Shown: in pieces, positions 8,408-16,461 of the stretch
How positions within the stretch are numbered: position 1 is the stretch's first letter
How the letters are laid out: every line of letters starts with the position of its first letter
Source of the DNA: PALSA-1296 sp038322815
GTDB taxonomy: Bacteria > Bacteroidota > Ignavibacteria > Palsa-1295
Length of the DNA stretch: 64,000 nucleotides
Assembly: GCA_038322815.1 (NCBI GenBank)
Contig: JBBQGG010000007.1
Span: 1 to 64,000 of the forward strand
Direction: 5' to 3'
The notes under the pieces: generated by a model
Database searches by the model: none
What the model was told of the DNA's origin: nothing
The model's input: only the letters and a program-made list of their open reading frames with translations
Program-made: the position numbers and the translations under genes

Positions 8408-9112
8408 TTAGTGTGTAAGGGCAGTAGACCCGCAGAATGCCCTGCATCCGCTATGGAAAAGCGCCCCCGAAGGAAGAGGTACAATATCGGAGCTACAATC
8501 TGGCGCCGGGTTTTGCGTTTGAACCCACGTATCAGTCTCTTCATCAGTATGTGTTGTAGTGTTATAACAAAAAGTCGTTTGTAAAAGGCAACAGAGCTGA
8601 GTGGAACAAGGTTGCTTCTCGACTCTTGTCACTTGATGTGCCGGATCGTCGATATAGACCCAGTCAACGCATGATTCATAAGAACCTTGGTAAGTTACAG
8701 GTCCGTGATTAGGGCATTCATACAGATACTTATACGGCGGAGGTCCTCCAGCATAGGCTTGATCAAACCATTTTTGAGCAATTACATGGAATCCCTCATC
8801 AAAAACCCAGGTAACGAAATCCCAATTTATTGAACCGCCAGTTCCACTAAAAAGAGCGGCGACGTATGTGCTACAAGGGACAGACGGAGTTGCCCAATAA
8901 ACTTTTGGGAATGAAAGCGTCATAGTTCCATTTGGGCACAGTTGCCAAGCTACTAAATAGGTTATACTACAGCCTGGAAAACCAGGCAAACTTATTGTTT
9001 CGTAACTATGTCCATATGTAGCAGAGTCGCAACTTGGAAAGCAATATGTTGGCTCTTGAGCAACAACTGGTGTTACCATGGTTACTTGAACTACGACAAA
9101 TAAGGCAAGCAT
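8408..9112 (-). CDS. Cys-rich secreted protein of unknown function, 5' end uncertain
   Basis: 234 residues from the annotated ATG, with a hydrophobic leader (FVVVQVTMVTPVVAQ) but no positively charged n-region. Codons upstream extend the leader in frame (KGSLFLL). An ATG at 9150-9148 would give a good signal peptide (MGSQKKK...) if the 7-T run at 9132-9138 had one more base. A homopolymer slip or a sequencing error is therefore possible. The mature part has about 15 Cys, arranged in pairs (YCFPSC, CPNG, QLCC), suggesting disulfides. No known domain is recognised. Confidence 0.55.
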   Translation of the reverse strand: MLALFVVVQVTMVTPVVAQEPTYCFPSCDSATYGHSYETISLPGFPGCSITYLVAWQLCPNGTMTLSFPKVYWATPSVPCSTYVAALFSGTGGSINWDFVTWVFDEGFHVIAQKWFDQAYAGGPPPYKYLYECPNHGPVTYQGSYESCVDWVYIDDPAHQVTRVEKQPCSTQLCCLLQTTFCYNTTTHTDEETDTWVQTQNPAPDCSSDIVPLPSGALFHSGCRAFCGSTALTH

Positions 9113-9278
9113 TAAAAGAAAGAGGCTTCCCTTTTTTTCTGTGACCCCATATAAAGTAAAGTTTTCATAGCACTGTCAGATGAATGATGAATGTTTGAAT
9201 ACCAAAACATTATATGTCTTTTCTCCTTCAAAAACTGACACGAAAAAAGAAAATAATTTAAATAATTTTCAAAATCGC

Positions 9279-9851
9279 TTATTTCGCTTCGTTTTCGTTT
9301 TCGGTTTTCGGTTTTCGGGTGTAAACGGTTGACCGCCCACTGTCAGCATTCCTATTAGTTCCGCTCATATCTTTTTTTGCAATTACTGATAATCTTTCAA
9401 TAATTCTTTTATGCCGCTGTTCCAGTGTATTCTTTTTAATTCCGGTAATTATTGCAATTTCTTTGAATGGAATCTCATCCATTCGCATTTGCAGCAGATC
9501 TTTTTCATCTTGCTTTAGCTCGAGCATCAATTGGTTAAGCGTTTCGGCTACAGTAAATTCTAATTCCAAATCATCCTGAGAAGGGAAGTCAATTCCTCTC
9601 GCAGTAAAGCCTTCAATGCTTGAAGTTTTTTTCCTCTTCCGGTCAGTCGTCTCATGGTAAAGATTTCTATAGGCAATCGTGTAAAGCAGTCCAGTCGTTT
9701 GCTCTTCGGTTGAGTATTTCAGGCATACTTCAATTGCTTCGGAAAGTGCATCATAAATAACTTCCGCGTCAACGGTACTGTATTTTCTGTGTAAAATAGC
9801 AAATAGCTTCCGAAGAATTCGGTCGGCAGAATCAGGTTCTTTAAATATCAT
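9279..9851 (-). CDS. ECF-type RNA polymerase sigma factor
   Basis: 190 residues. Region 2-like helices lie at about 40-80 (TTGLLYTIAYRNLYHETTDRK resembles the core-binding and -10 segment). Region 4 lies at about 110-155 with the helix-turn-helix MRMDEIPFKEIAIITGIKKN followed by RHKRIIERL. This is the size and layout of extracytoplasmic-function sigma factors. No anti-sigma gene is next to it. The last residues (KPKTENENEAK) are encoded by a heptamer tandem repeat, so the tail is probably not functional core. It may control nearby secreted-protein genes, but this is inference. Confidence 0.7.
   Translation of the reverse strand: MIFKEPDSADRILRKLFAILHRKYSTVDAEVIYDALSEAIEVCLKYSTEEQTTGLLYTIAYRNLYHETTDRKRKKTSSIEGFTARGIDFPSQDDLELEFTVAETLNQLMLELKQDEKDLLQMRMDEIPFKEIAIITGIKKNTLEQRHKRIIERLSVIAKKDMSGTNRNADSGRSTVYTRKPKTENENEAK
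9292..9318. repeat. Heptamer tandem repeat (ttttcgg, 3 units) in the sigma-factor 3' end
   Basis: Three exact ttttcgg units at 9298-9304, 9305-9311 and 9312-9318, preceded by a shortened ttttcg. The repeat lies inside the last codons of the sigma-factor gene on the minus strand. Confidence 0.75.
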
Positions 9852-9972
9852 ATCGTCACGAGTTGATATGTGAATAGCTAATACGAGGCACTAAGGCACT
9901 TTTACAAATATAAGCATATTTCGGGATTCTTCACTATACTTCGCGTCGTTTAGCAAGACTATTTATTTCATA

Positions 9973-11253
9973 ATGATGATTTTCAAAAGATCTCTTCTTT
10001 TTTTCTTTTTAATCTCTTTCTTCTTTACTTCTGCAAGCAGCCAAGTCCGCACAGGTCTTGATAATCTCGTTTCGGAGAAATTTGTACAGCTTAAAGGAAA
10101 AAAAATCGGACTTATTTGTAATCAAACCTCACGTACTTTAAATGGTGAATTTGCGCCGAAGCTTTTTGTAAAGCAGAAATCTTTTAAGCTTGTTTCATTA
10201 TTTTCTCCCGAGCATGGATTATTGGGCGAGCGCAAAGCCGGAGTTCCGAGCGATAGCGCGGAAACATTTGAGGGCGTACCTGTCTATTCCCTTTATGGCA
10301 GCAATCGCAAACCGGCTCGCTCGATGCTCCGGGGCATTGATGCTTTAGTTTTTGATATTCAGGATATCGGTGTTCGTCCTTATACATATCTTTCAACGAT
10401 GATCTATGCAATGGAAGCTGCGGCGGAAAACAATGTGCAGTTCATTGTTCTCGATAGACCGAATCCGTTATCAGGTGAACGCATCGAAGGAAATATTTTA
10501 GATACTTCGCTTCGCTCATTTGTAGGCGCAATTCCTGTTCCGTATTTGCATGGGATGACGCTTGGTGAACTTGCAAAAATGGCGAAGGGCGAAAAGTGGT
10601 TTCACGGAGCAGAGAAATTAAAGCTTACTATTATCAGAATGACGGGATGGGAAAGATCGATGTATTGGAATGAGACTGGTTTGAAATGGACAAGTCCAAG
10701 CCCTAACATTCCTACTTTCGAAAATGCAGTTGGCTGTGCGATGTTCGGCGCGATCGGAGAGCTTGGAATTCTTTCTGTCGGTATTGGCTCCGATAAACCA
10801 TTTTTAAGGCTTGGTTCGAAACTTGTAAAACCGGAAATGTTAGAACATGTTCTTGCGTCATCACTTCCTCATGAAATTTCCGCAAAGCGAGAAGATTACA
10901 CCGTGCCGTATGGAGACTCGACTAAAACATTTTTAGGAATGGAGATCGAATTGCCAAAAGATATGCATAAGTTCAAGCTCGAAGAGTTATATGCATCGCA
11001 ATTTGTTATAATGAATCAATTACTTGCCGATACAGTGTTCGCAAGATCATTTAAAGCTTTACCGGCAAGTACAAAAAAAATGTTTGAGAAAGTTACCGGC
11101 TCCAAACATGTATTTACCATATTGCAAATGCCTAAAAAGAATGATGAAGGTTTTGTTCATTGGCAAGACGAAGCTTCACTTTTTCATATAGCTTGGAAAG
11201 ATGGTCCTGTTACATTTCGGACCATGCGGAAAAAATATTTGCTTTACCAATAA
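9973..11253 (+). CDS. namZ: Exo-beta-N-acetylmuramidase NamZ family protein (DUF1343)
   Basis: 426 residues with a hydrophobic signal peptide ending near FTSASSQ. The DUF1343/YbbC fold is recognisable from GLICNQTSR, the LFSPEHGLLGER motif, VFDIQDIGVRPYTY, VLDRPNPL and SPSPNIP. Family members cleave MurNAc from the non-reducing end of peptidoglycan fragments, a step in wall recycling or scavenging. The protein is probably periplasmic. A small membrane protein gene starts 7 bp downstream. The open frame begins with two Met codons; the first gives a longer n-region and either could be used. Confidence 0.85.
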   Translation: MMIFKRSLLFFFLISFFFTSASSQVRTGLDNLVSEKFVQLKGKKIGLICNQTSRTLNGEFAPKLFVKQKSFKLVSLFSPEHGLLGERKAGVPSDSAETFEGVPVYSLYGSNRKPARSMLRGIDALVFDIQDIGVRPYTYLSTMIYAMEAAAENNVQFIVLDRPNPLSGERIEGNILDTSLRSFVGAIPVPYLHGMTLGELAKMAKGEKWFHGAEKLKLTIIRMTGWERSMYWNETGLKWTSPSPNIPTFENAVGCAMFGAIGELGILSVGIGSDKPFLRLGSKLVKPEMLEHVLASSLPHEISAKREDYTVPYGDSTKTFLGMEIELPKDMHKFKLEELYASQFVIMNQLLADTVFARSFKALPASTKKMFEKVTGSKHVFTILQMPKKNDEGFVHWQDEASLFHIAWKDGPVTFRTMRKKYLLYQ

Positions 11254-11260
11254 TAAAAAA

Positions 11261-11641
11261 ATGGCAGAACAATTCACCTATCAACCCGGTGTTTGCAATA
11301 TTGATAGGACCGGCATTCAATGGAGAAAAAGACTTGCGTATATTTGTTTGATAGCAGGGGTACTGTCCCTTCTTCTTCTGTACTTCTTTCATGTAGGACT
11401 TATCGTTCGGTTTATTATTTCCGCGGGATTCGGATTTACGACTTCGTTGAATTTTCTTCAGGCAAGCGAGCACTTTTGTGTTATCAATGCATCAAAGAGA
11501 ACATTTGAAAGCTCAATGCATCAAACAAAGATCATGGATGATCTTTATAAAGATATAGATATGAGAAAGACACGAAGTATGATGGGGAAAGCGTTGATCT
11601 ATTCTTTGGCGACAGGATGCTTAGGACTTTTGCCCCTCTAA
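11261..11641 (+). CDS. Small two-helix membrane protein
   Basis: Start chosen at ATG 11261, 7 bp after namZ; the frame is open further upstream but would overlap namZ. 126 residues: a polar N-terminal 22 residues, two adjacent hydrophobic helices (about 26-45 and 49-66), a charged amphipathic linker and a short hydrophobic C-terminus. It may be translated together with namZ. No domain family is recognised. Confidence 0.6.
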   Translation: MAEQFTYQPGVCNIDRTGIQWRKRLAYICLIAGVLSLLLLYFFHVGLIVRFIISAGFGFTTSLNFLQASEHFCVINASKRTFESSMHQTKIMDDLYKDIDMRKTRSMMGKALIYSLATGCLGLLPL

Positions 11642-11740
11642 TTTTTTCTCTGCTGCTTTTTTCTCTGCCCATACATCTTTATAGCAGATATAGATAATCC
11701 CAGCCATTCCGGCAACCATTCCAAAAAAGAAAATAAGCAT
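11621..11740 (-). CDS. Possible 39-residue membrane peptide
   Basis: On the minus strand an ATG at 11740 opens a frame of 39 codons to TAA at 11623-11621. The peptide has one hydrophobic helix (MLIFFFGMVAGMAGIIY) followed by a Lys/Glu/Ala-rich helical tail, a common plan for tiny membrane subunits. It overlaps the end of the convergent gene by 21 bp. No ribosome site is evident. It fills an otherwise gene-free gap. Confidence 0.35.
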   Translation of the reverse strand: MLIFFFGMVAGMAGIIYICYKDVWAEKKAAEKKLEGQKS

Positions 11741-11840
11741 AGTAGTTCGTGATAATTAGTTGTTGTGTCAAGATAACGGATTACGTGAGAAATTAGTTTT
11801 CTGGAAAATAATATCTTCCTCGCAATGACGACTCAATATA

Positions 11841-11943
11841 ACGTCTTTGCGAGCGCAGCGAAGCAATCTAAAATTCAAGGGTTTATGAATCCGAAAGTGT
11901 AGATTGCTTCGTCAGTCGCTCCGCTCCATCCTCGCAATGACGT
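11841..11943. repeat. Palindromic dispersed repeat, family 1 (103 bp), plus a solo end
   Basis: Termini acgtctttgcgag and ctcgcaatgacgt are reverse complements apart from one base. The inner arms are gcgaagcaatct and agattgcttcgtc. An isolated right-arm fragment (cctcgcaatgacg) lies just before it at 11818-11830. The element ends 1 bp before the stop codon of the MFS gene, so it could form the 3' end of that transcript. Confidence 0.8.
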
Positions 11944-11944
11944 C

Positions 11945-13270
11945 TTACAATGCCATAACCTGATTATACATTTCCACTCGTATTGCTTTCGATCCGCTCT
12001 TCTCGGCAATGACCGATAGACTGGGAAGTTTCCGGACGAAACGGTATGTAAGCGAGGCGACGATTACGAGTATTATTGAATCTGTCCAAAGGGCGACTCC
12101 TACTCCATACTCATGCGCTAAAAATCCTGCAAGCAAACTTCCGAAGGGAAATAATCCGGCGAAGGCAAGTGAGTATATGCCCATCACTCTTCCTCGTAAT
12201 TCATCGGGTACAAATCTTTGTAATGTGGAATTCGCTGTGATGAAAAATGTAATGACACTCCAACCTGTAACTCCTAAACAGAAAAGTACGGGTACCGTAG
12301 AATTGAAAAGCGGGATAAGACTGATCGAAGCAATAAATGTTGCAATAGAAAAATACACCATAAATCTGGCGCGCAATTTATTGCTGAATGCAGCCTGTGT
12401 TAAAGCGGCGACAAGAGCACCAAGACCATTTGCTGAGAGTAAAGCCCCATACGTTGCTGAGTTTCCTTTTAATACTTCGACTGCAATCACAGGAAGATTC
12501 ACGGTATAACTCCAAGCAAAGAGTGTCATCGCTACTACAAGAACCATCAGTGCTCTGAAATTCGGAATAGTATATAAATAGCGTATGCCAACTTTCATTG
12601 ATTGCACACGCGACTCATCTTTCAATCTTCTGTTGCGCACTTCATGTGGCATACGCATCATGAGTAATCCGATGATCACTGCAAGAAATGAAACACCATT
12701 AATAAGAAAGCATAGCTCGATTGAAACGGTTGCAATGATTAGTGCTCCAAGTGCCGGACCGATGAGTCGAGCAGCATTGAAGATCGCAGAGTTCAGAGCA
12801 ACGGCATTCGGAACATCTTCTTTACCGACCATCTCAACAACAAATGCCTGGCGTGTGGGAAGATCAAAGGCAATCGTTGCACCGGAAAGCAAATTTACAA
12901 GACCAAGTATCCAAATAGCGGTCCAGTTTTGCCATACAAAGAATGCAAGAAGAAAAGCAAAAATGCCGAGCAGTGATTGCGTAATGAGAATGATCTTGCG
13001 CTTGGGGAATTCATCGGCAATTGTTCCGGCATAGACTCCGAGGAAAAGAATTGGTACAGCGCCAAGAAATCCCATTAGGCCCAGTGCTCGTGAATCCTTC
13101 GTGATCGAATAGACAAGCCATGCCAGCGCAGTATTCTGCAGCCACGTTCCGATCAGTGAAACGCATTGCCCCAGAAAGAACAAACGGTAATTGCGATGGC
13201 GTATCGAGCGGAACGTCGTACGGAAAAGATCGGAAAAACGTGCAATAGGATGATATGAACTGAAATGCAT
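11945..13270 (-). CDS. MFS exporter (EntS/MFS_3-like)
   Basis: Start set at 13270 (MHFSSYHPIAR...); the frame is open further upstream but those 59 residues are not MFS-like and run into the divergent oxidase promoter. 441 residues, 12 predicted membrane helices, with the loop 2-3 motif GTIADEFPKRKIIL typical of the major facilitator superfamily. The pattern RHRNYRLFFLGQCVSLIGTW at the N-terminus is typical of the MFS_3 group (enterobactin exporter EntS and macrolide exporters). Substrate unknown. It is divergent from the cytochrome oxidase genes across a 186-bp gap. Confidence 0.8.
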   Translation of the reverse strand: MHFSSYHPIARFSDLFRTTFRSIRHRNYRLFFLGQCVSLIGTWLQNTALAWLVYSITKDSRALGLMGFLGAVPILFLGVYAGTIADEFPKRKIILITQSLLGIFAFLLAFFVWQNWTAIWILGLVNLLSGATIAFDLPTRQAFVVEMVGKEDVPNAVALNSAIFNAARLIGPALGALIIATVSIELCFLINGVSFLAVIIGLLMMRMPHEVRNRRLKDESRVQSMKVGIRYLYTIPNFRALMVLVVAMTLFAWSYTVNLPVIAVEVLKGNSATYGALLSANGLGALVAALTQAAFSNKLRARFMVYFSIATFIASISLIPLFNSTVPVLFCLGVTGWSVITFFITANSTLQRFVPDELRGRVMGIYSLAFAGLFPFGSLLAGFLAHEYGVGVALWTDSIILVIVASLTYRFVRKLPSLSVIAEKSGSKAIRVEMYNQVMAL

Positions 13271-13456
13271 AGTTATTATTACGAAATTATCACAATGAAG
13301 TTGCATAAGTTTTGTCAGCGGAACGGGTGTTACTCCCTTCGTATCTGTGTATTGATGATTATCGCAAAAAACCCTTAAATCCGAAAAATCACGGTTCAGA
13401 CCATATTTTCTCTGTATATTTGCATTCAGAATATTCACCAAAATCATTGAGAAATC

Positions 13457-14287
13457 GTGGCTGAAATAGCATTATCACATCAAACCGAAGTTCACGAGCA
13501 TCATACGCCTGTCTATACTAGCACCGGAACGCCGATGGGAAAAGTCTTTATGTGGCTTTTCCTGTGTCAGGATGCGTTGATGTTCATGGGACTTTTTGCA
13601 GCGTATATCTCCGTACGCATCGGTCAATCTGCGCTTTGGCCATCGCCGAACTCTGCGCATGCGCCGGGCATGGAGCACTATCCGCTGGATATCAATCTAA
13701 CGGCTATCAATACCTTCATCCTTATATGTTCGAGCGTAACGATGGTAATGGCTGTGCAGGCAGCGCAATCGGTTACGAAAAAAGGGCTTATTACATGGCT
13801 TCTTTTTACGGCGCTTGGCGGTGCGATATTTTTGGGAGTGCAGGTTTTTGAATACCGTCATCTCGTTTTTGAGGATGGCATGGGCATGGAAAAAAGTCTA
13901 TTCGATGCTACTTTTTTCAGCCTCACAGGTTTTCACGGATTGCATGTACTTAGCGGAGTGATCTATCTGCTTTGCGTGGTGATCGCAACAAAGCTCGGAC
14001 CAAAAGAACATTCGGAAAACGGCTGGGTGATGGCTTTTATGCGCATTGCTGCGATAGGCTTTTCACTATACTTATGGTTCGGACCATTGCATAAATGGCC
14101 GCCGCTTCCGCATGTACTTGTTTCGATCCTTGCTGCAGCAGTACCATATATCATGATCCGCGGAGTAAAGTGGCTTCGCGAACGTCCGGTATCAGGACAA
14201 GGTGATGATGTGGAAGTAGTCGGATTGTACTGGCATTTTGTGGATCTGATCTGGATCATTTTGTTTACGCTTGTGTATCTGATCTGA
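13457..14287 (+). CDS. coxC: Cytochrome c oxidase subunit III
   Basis: 276 residues starting with GTG at 13457. It has seven or so membrane helices and the subunit III signatures: MGKVFMWLFLCQDALMFMGLF, FFSLTGFHGLHVLSGVIYLL (conserved His pair region) and YWHFVDLIWIILFTLVYLI at the C-terminus. It supports the catalytic subunits I and II of an aa3/caa3-type haem-copper oxidase in the inner membrane. Those subunits are not in this window. Subunit IV follows, with a palindromic repeat between them. Confidence 0.92.
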   Translation: MAEIALSHQTEVHEHHTPVYTSTGTPMGKVFMWLFLCQDALMFMGLFAAYISVRIGQSALWPSPNSAHAPGMEHYPLDINLTAINTFILICSSVTMVMAVQAAQSVTKKGLITWLLFTALGGAIFLGVQVFEYRHLVFEDGMGMEKSLFDATFFSLTGFHGLHVLSGVIYLLCVVIATKLGPKEHSENGWVMAFMRIAAIGFSLYLWFGPLHKWPPLPHVLVSILAAAVPYIMIRGVKWLRERPVSGQGDDVEVVGLYWHFVDLIWIILFTLVYLI

Positions 14288-14292
14288 GTATT

Positions 14293-14412
14293 AGTGTCAT
14301 TGCGAGGAGTCCGCTTGCGGGCGACGAAGCAATCCAGTATTCTAATATGTCAGTCTCTACCACGATGTAGGGGATTGCTTCGTCGGGCTAAAGCCCTTCT
14401 CGCAATGACACT
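14293..14412. repeat. Palindromic dispersed repeat, family 1 (120 bp)
   Basis: Perfect 13-14 bp termini (agtgtcattgcgag and ctcgcaatgacact) with inner arms gacgaagcaatcc and ggattgcttcgtc. It occupies nearly the whole gap between the oxidase subunit III and IV genes, inside what should be one operon. Confidence 0.85.
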
Positions 14413-14429
14413 TATAATTTTTTTGAATT

Positions 14430-14732
14430 ATGACGATGGAACATAGCACAACCAACCATACTAAAACATATTTAAAGATCTTCGCAGCGCTTTTTGTGCT
14501 GACGGTTATCGAAGTATTGCTTTCGCAAAGCGGAATGCCGCATACGCCGATGGTCGTATTGCTGATCGCGTTCGCACTTGTTAAAGCAGGGCTTGTTGCC
14601 GTGTATTTCATGCATTTGAAATATGATGCGAAATTCCTTTCGATCATTGCCTATGCTCCTCTTGTCGTTGCTTCGATCCTGATCTTCATGCTTGCAATGG
14701 AATGGACCTTCCAGCCGCATTGGCTATTTTAA
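14430..14732 (+). CDS. Cytochrome c oxidase subunit IV
   Basis: 100 residues with three membrane helices. The conserved prokaryotic COX4 pattern is present: YLKIFAALFVLTVIEVLL, then ALVKAGLVAVYFMHLKYD, then a last helix ending in MEWTF. Cytochrome oxidase accessory subunit. It is preceded by a polar His/Thr-rich N-terminus. An extra tiny membrane ORF starts 3 bp downstream, probably cotranscribed. Confidence 0.88.
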   Translation: MTMEHSTTNHTKTYLKIFAALFVLTVIEVLLSQSGMPHTPMVVLLIAFALVKAGLVAVYFMHLKYDAKFLSIIAYAPLVVASILIFMLAMEWTFQPHWLF

Positions 14733-14735
14733 ACT

Positions 14736-14864
14736 GTGAATGAAAAGCCGCTGCAGATTGATCGTAACCCAAAATTCCGGCGGTGGCTTGGCATTGGTAT
14801 AGCGATCTGGGTTTTCCTAATGTTCGTATTTCTTGCATTTGCTATAGCGGTCGATTGGCATTAG
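14736..14864 (+). CDS. 42-residue membrane peptide next to oxidase subunit IV
   Basis: GTG at 14736 starts 3 bp after the subunit IV stop and the frame ends at TAG 14862-14864. The peptide has a basic N-terminus (PKFRRW) followed by one long hydrophobic helix (GIGIAIWVFLMFVFLAFAIA) and ends in VDWH. Tiny single-helix subunits or assembly factors are common in haem-copper oxidases. The position and topology suggest such a role, but sequence identity is not recognised. Confidence 0.5.
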   Translation: MNEKPLQIDRNPKFRRWLGIGIAIWVFLMFVFLAFAIAVDWH

Positions 14865-14908
14865 GCATAGAGCGCACCGACGTGGCTCAATTTAAAAGAA
14901 CTTTAATC

Positions 14909-15025
14909 TTGTCATTCTGAGCGAGGCAGCGAAGAATCTGAGATTTCGGTTTGTCTGAAAGCTCAGATTCTTCGTTCCGCTTCTGCTCCTGTGGTCGCAG
15001 AAGAATGCTTCACTCAGAATGACAA
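14909..15025. repeat. Palindromic dispersed repeat, family 2 (117 bp)
   Basis: Termini ttgtcattctgagcg and cactcagaatgacaa are near reverse complements, with inner arms gaagaatctgag and ctcagattcttcg. The plan is the same as family 1 but the sequence is different. It lies in the 228-bp gap between the small oxidase ORF and the next lipoprotein; nothing else is visible in that gap. Confidence 0.8.
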
Positions 15026-15092
15026 TTTAAATTAAGCCACTACTGCTCACCGAGTGCAAGAACTTTTTCCTTCCTTTAATACTTTCTTATAG

Positions 15093-15761
15093 ATGAAATC
15101 ATGTCATGGGAAAATTATTTTTCTTCTTTGTATTAGCATTGCATTTATCTCCTGCAATACACAGAATACAGAAACAACTCCCGCGGCTCCGAAAGATTTT
15201 CATGGCATTCCTCCGCAGGGAATCGGCGGAGATAGTTTATTGAACATTGAAAAGAACAGATGGCTTTCTTCACAAAATTTTATTGATGTAAACGTCTCCG
15301 ATATAATCGGCATTCAGCACGATATATTATCTGCCATCGGCAGTGAAGATCGCTATAAGTGGACTCCGGTTGCAATGAATCAGGCAGCTTCAGGTGAATT
15401 ACGTGCCGTTCGTTTGAGTGGATATATACTAGCCGTAAAAGAAGAAGGTAATGAAAGTTGTAATGGCAATAATGATAATTATCATGATTACCATATTTGG
15501 ATCACTGACTCTATCGGCAAAGATAAAAGCAAATCAATTATTGTTGAAGCAACTCCATTTTGGAAAGAACAATTTTCCGGTTGGCAATTGACAAAATTCG
15601 AGCAGTTAGTGAGCCAACATGCATCCTTCAGAGTTTCTGGCTGGATCATGTGGGATGAAGATCATCCCGAGCAGATCGGCAGGAGCCGTGCATCATTATG
15701 GGAAATTCATCCGGTAACGAAATTCGAATTCTTAAGCGGCGGAAACTGGCAGACATTATAA
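15093..15761 (+). CDS. Lipoprotein of unknown function (paralogue A)
   Basis: 222 residues with a lipoprotein signal and lipobox (AFISC, Cys21). The mature part shares a block-by-block pattern with the protein at 17104: DFHGIPPxGIGG, KNRW, an AVRLSGYI strand, ESCNG, HDYHIWIT, VEATPFWKEQF and RVSGWIMWDE...SLWEIHPVTKFE. The strand pattern looks like a small beta-barrel/OB-type domain. The conserved Cys/His/Asp/Trp residues may bind a ligand or metal. It is the first gene of a four-gene unit with a molybdenum enzyme and cytochrome b. Confidence 0.55.
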   Translation: MKSCHGKIIFLLCISIAFISCNTQNTETTPAAPKDFHGIPPQGIGGDSLLNIEKNRWLSSQNFIDVNVSDIIGIQHDILSAIGSEDRYKWTPVAMNQAASGELRAVRLSGYILAVKEEGNESCNGNNDNYHDYHIWITDSIGKDKSKSIIVEATPFWKEQFSGWQLTKFEQLVSQHASFRVSGWIMWDEDHPEQIGRSRASLWEIHPVTKFEFLSGGNWQTL

Positions 15762-15765
15762 TTCT

Positions 15766-16461
15766 ATGAAAAAAACATTCACATTTTTTGGAGTTTTTCT
15801 CTTCGCCACATTTCTTCTTTCCTGCGATGCAACGCCGGATGGAAAGGTGGAAGAGGCGTTAATGAAATTTCAGAAAGTTGATGATGGATTAAAGGCAAAA
15901 TTATTCAGCACAACAAAACTTTCTCCTGCTATTGCCGATAAAGACCTTACACCCGAATCGAAGTACCGCAATAATAGCTACGATACTGATCGTCCGCCAT
16001 CGGATACGACACCAGACTGGCGGTTGGAAGTTCGGGGCAATGTAAAATATCCGGGGTATTATTCGCTTGATCAAATTAAGACTCTTGGCATGACCATTGA
16101 AAATGCAAAGCATGTTTGCGTTGAAGGCTGGAGCCAGAATGTAAAATGGGGCGGCACACCGCTCTGGAAATTTCTGGATTGGATTGGTGCCGATCCTAAA
16201 TCACAATTTATCTATGTGGAATGCGCCGATAAATATTATGAATCCTATGATATCGAAAGCGCGCGTCATCCGCAAACGCTTCTTTGTTATGAATCCTACA
16301 ATAAACCTCTGGCACTTGAACACGGCGCACCATGCCGAATCGTCATGCCGACAAAGCTTGGATATAAGAGTGCGAAATGGCTTACCAAACTTGTCGTTAC
16401 CGATAAAAAGCCCGGAGGATATTGGGAAGATCAGGGATATGATTGGCATGCAGGAATGTAA
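15766..16461 (+). CDS. Molybdopterin-dependent oxidoreductase (sulfite oxidase/MsrP-like), lipoprotein
   Basis: 231 residues. Residues about 80-215 match the oxidoreductase molybdopterin-binding domain. The predicted Mo-ligand cysteine lies in KHVCVEGWS, followed by WGGTPL and IYVECADKYYESYD, and by RIVMPTKLGYKSAKW near the end. The N-terminus is a Sec-type lipoprotein signal (FLLSC) without a twin-arginine motif, which is unusual for this cofactor. Family members oxidise sulfite or reduce oxidised methionine; the substrate here is unknown. The stop codon overlaps the cytochrome b start (TAATG), so the two are coupled. Confidence 0.8.
   Translation: MKKTFTFFGVFLFATFLLSCDATPDGKVEEALMKFQKVDDGLKAKLFSTTKLSPAIADKDLTPESKYRNNSYDTDRPPSDTTPDWRLEVRGNVKYPGYYSLDQIKTLGMTIENAKHVCVEGWSQNVKWGGTPLWKFLDWIGADPKSQFIYVECADKYYESYDIESARHPQTLLCYESYNKPLALEHGAPCRIVMPTKLGYKSAKWLTKLVVTDKKPGGYWEDQGYDWHAGM

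Noticed and set aside
9132..9138. Homopolymer as a promoter element for the Cys-rich gene
   Set aside because: Its position fits a coding-frame shift better than a -10 or -35 element.
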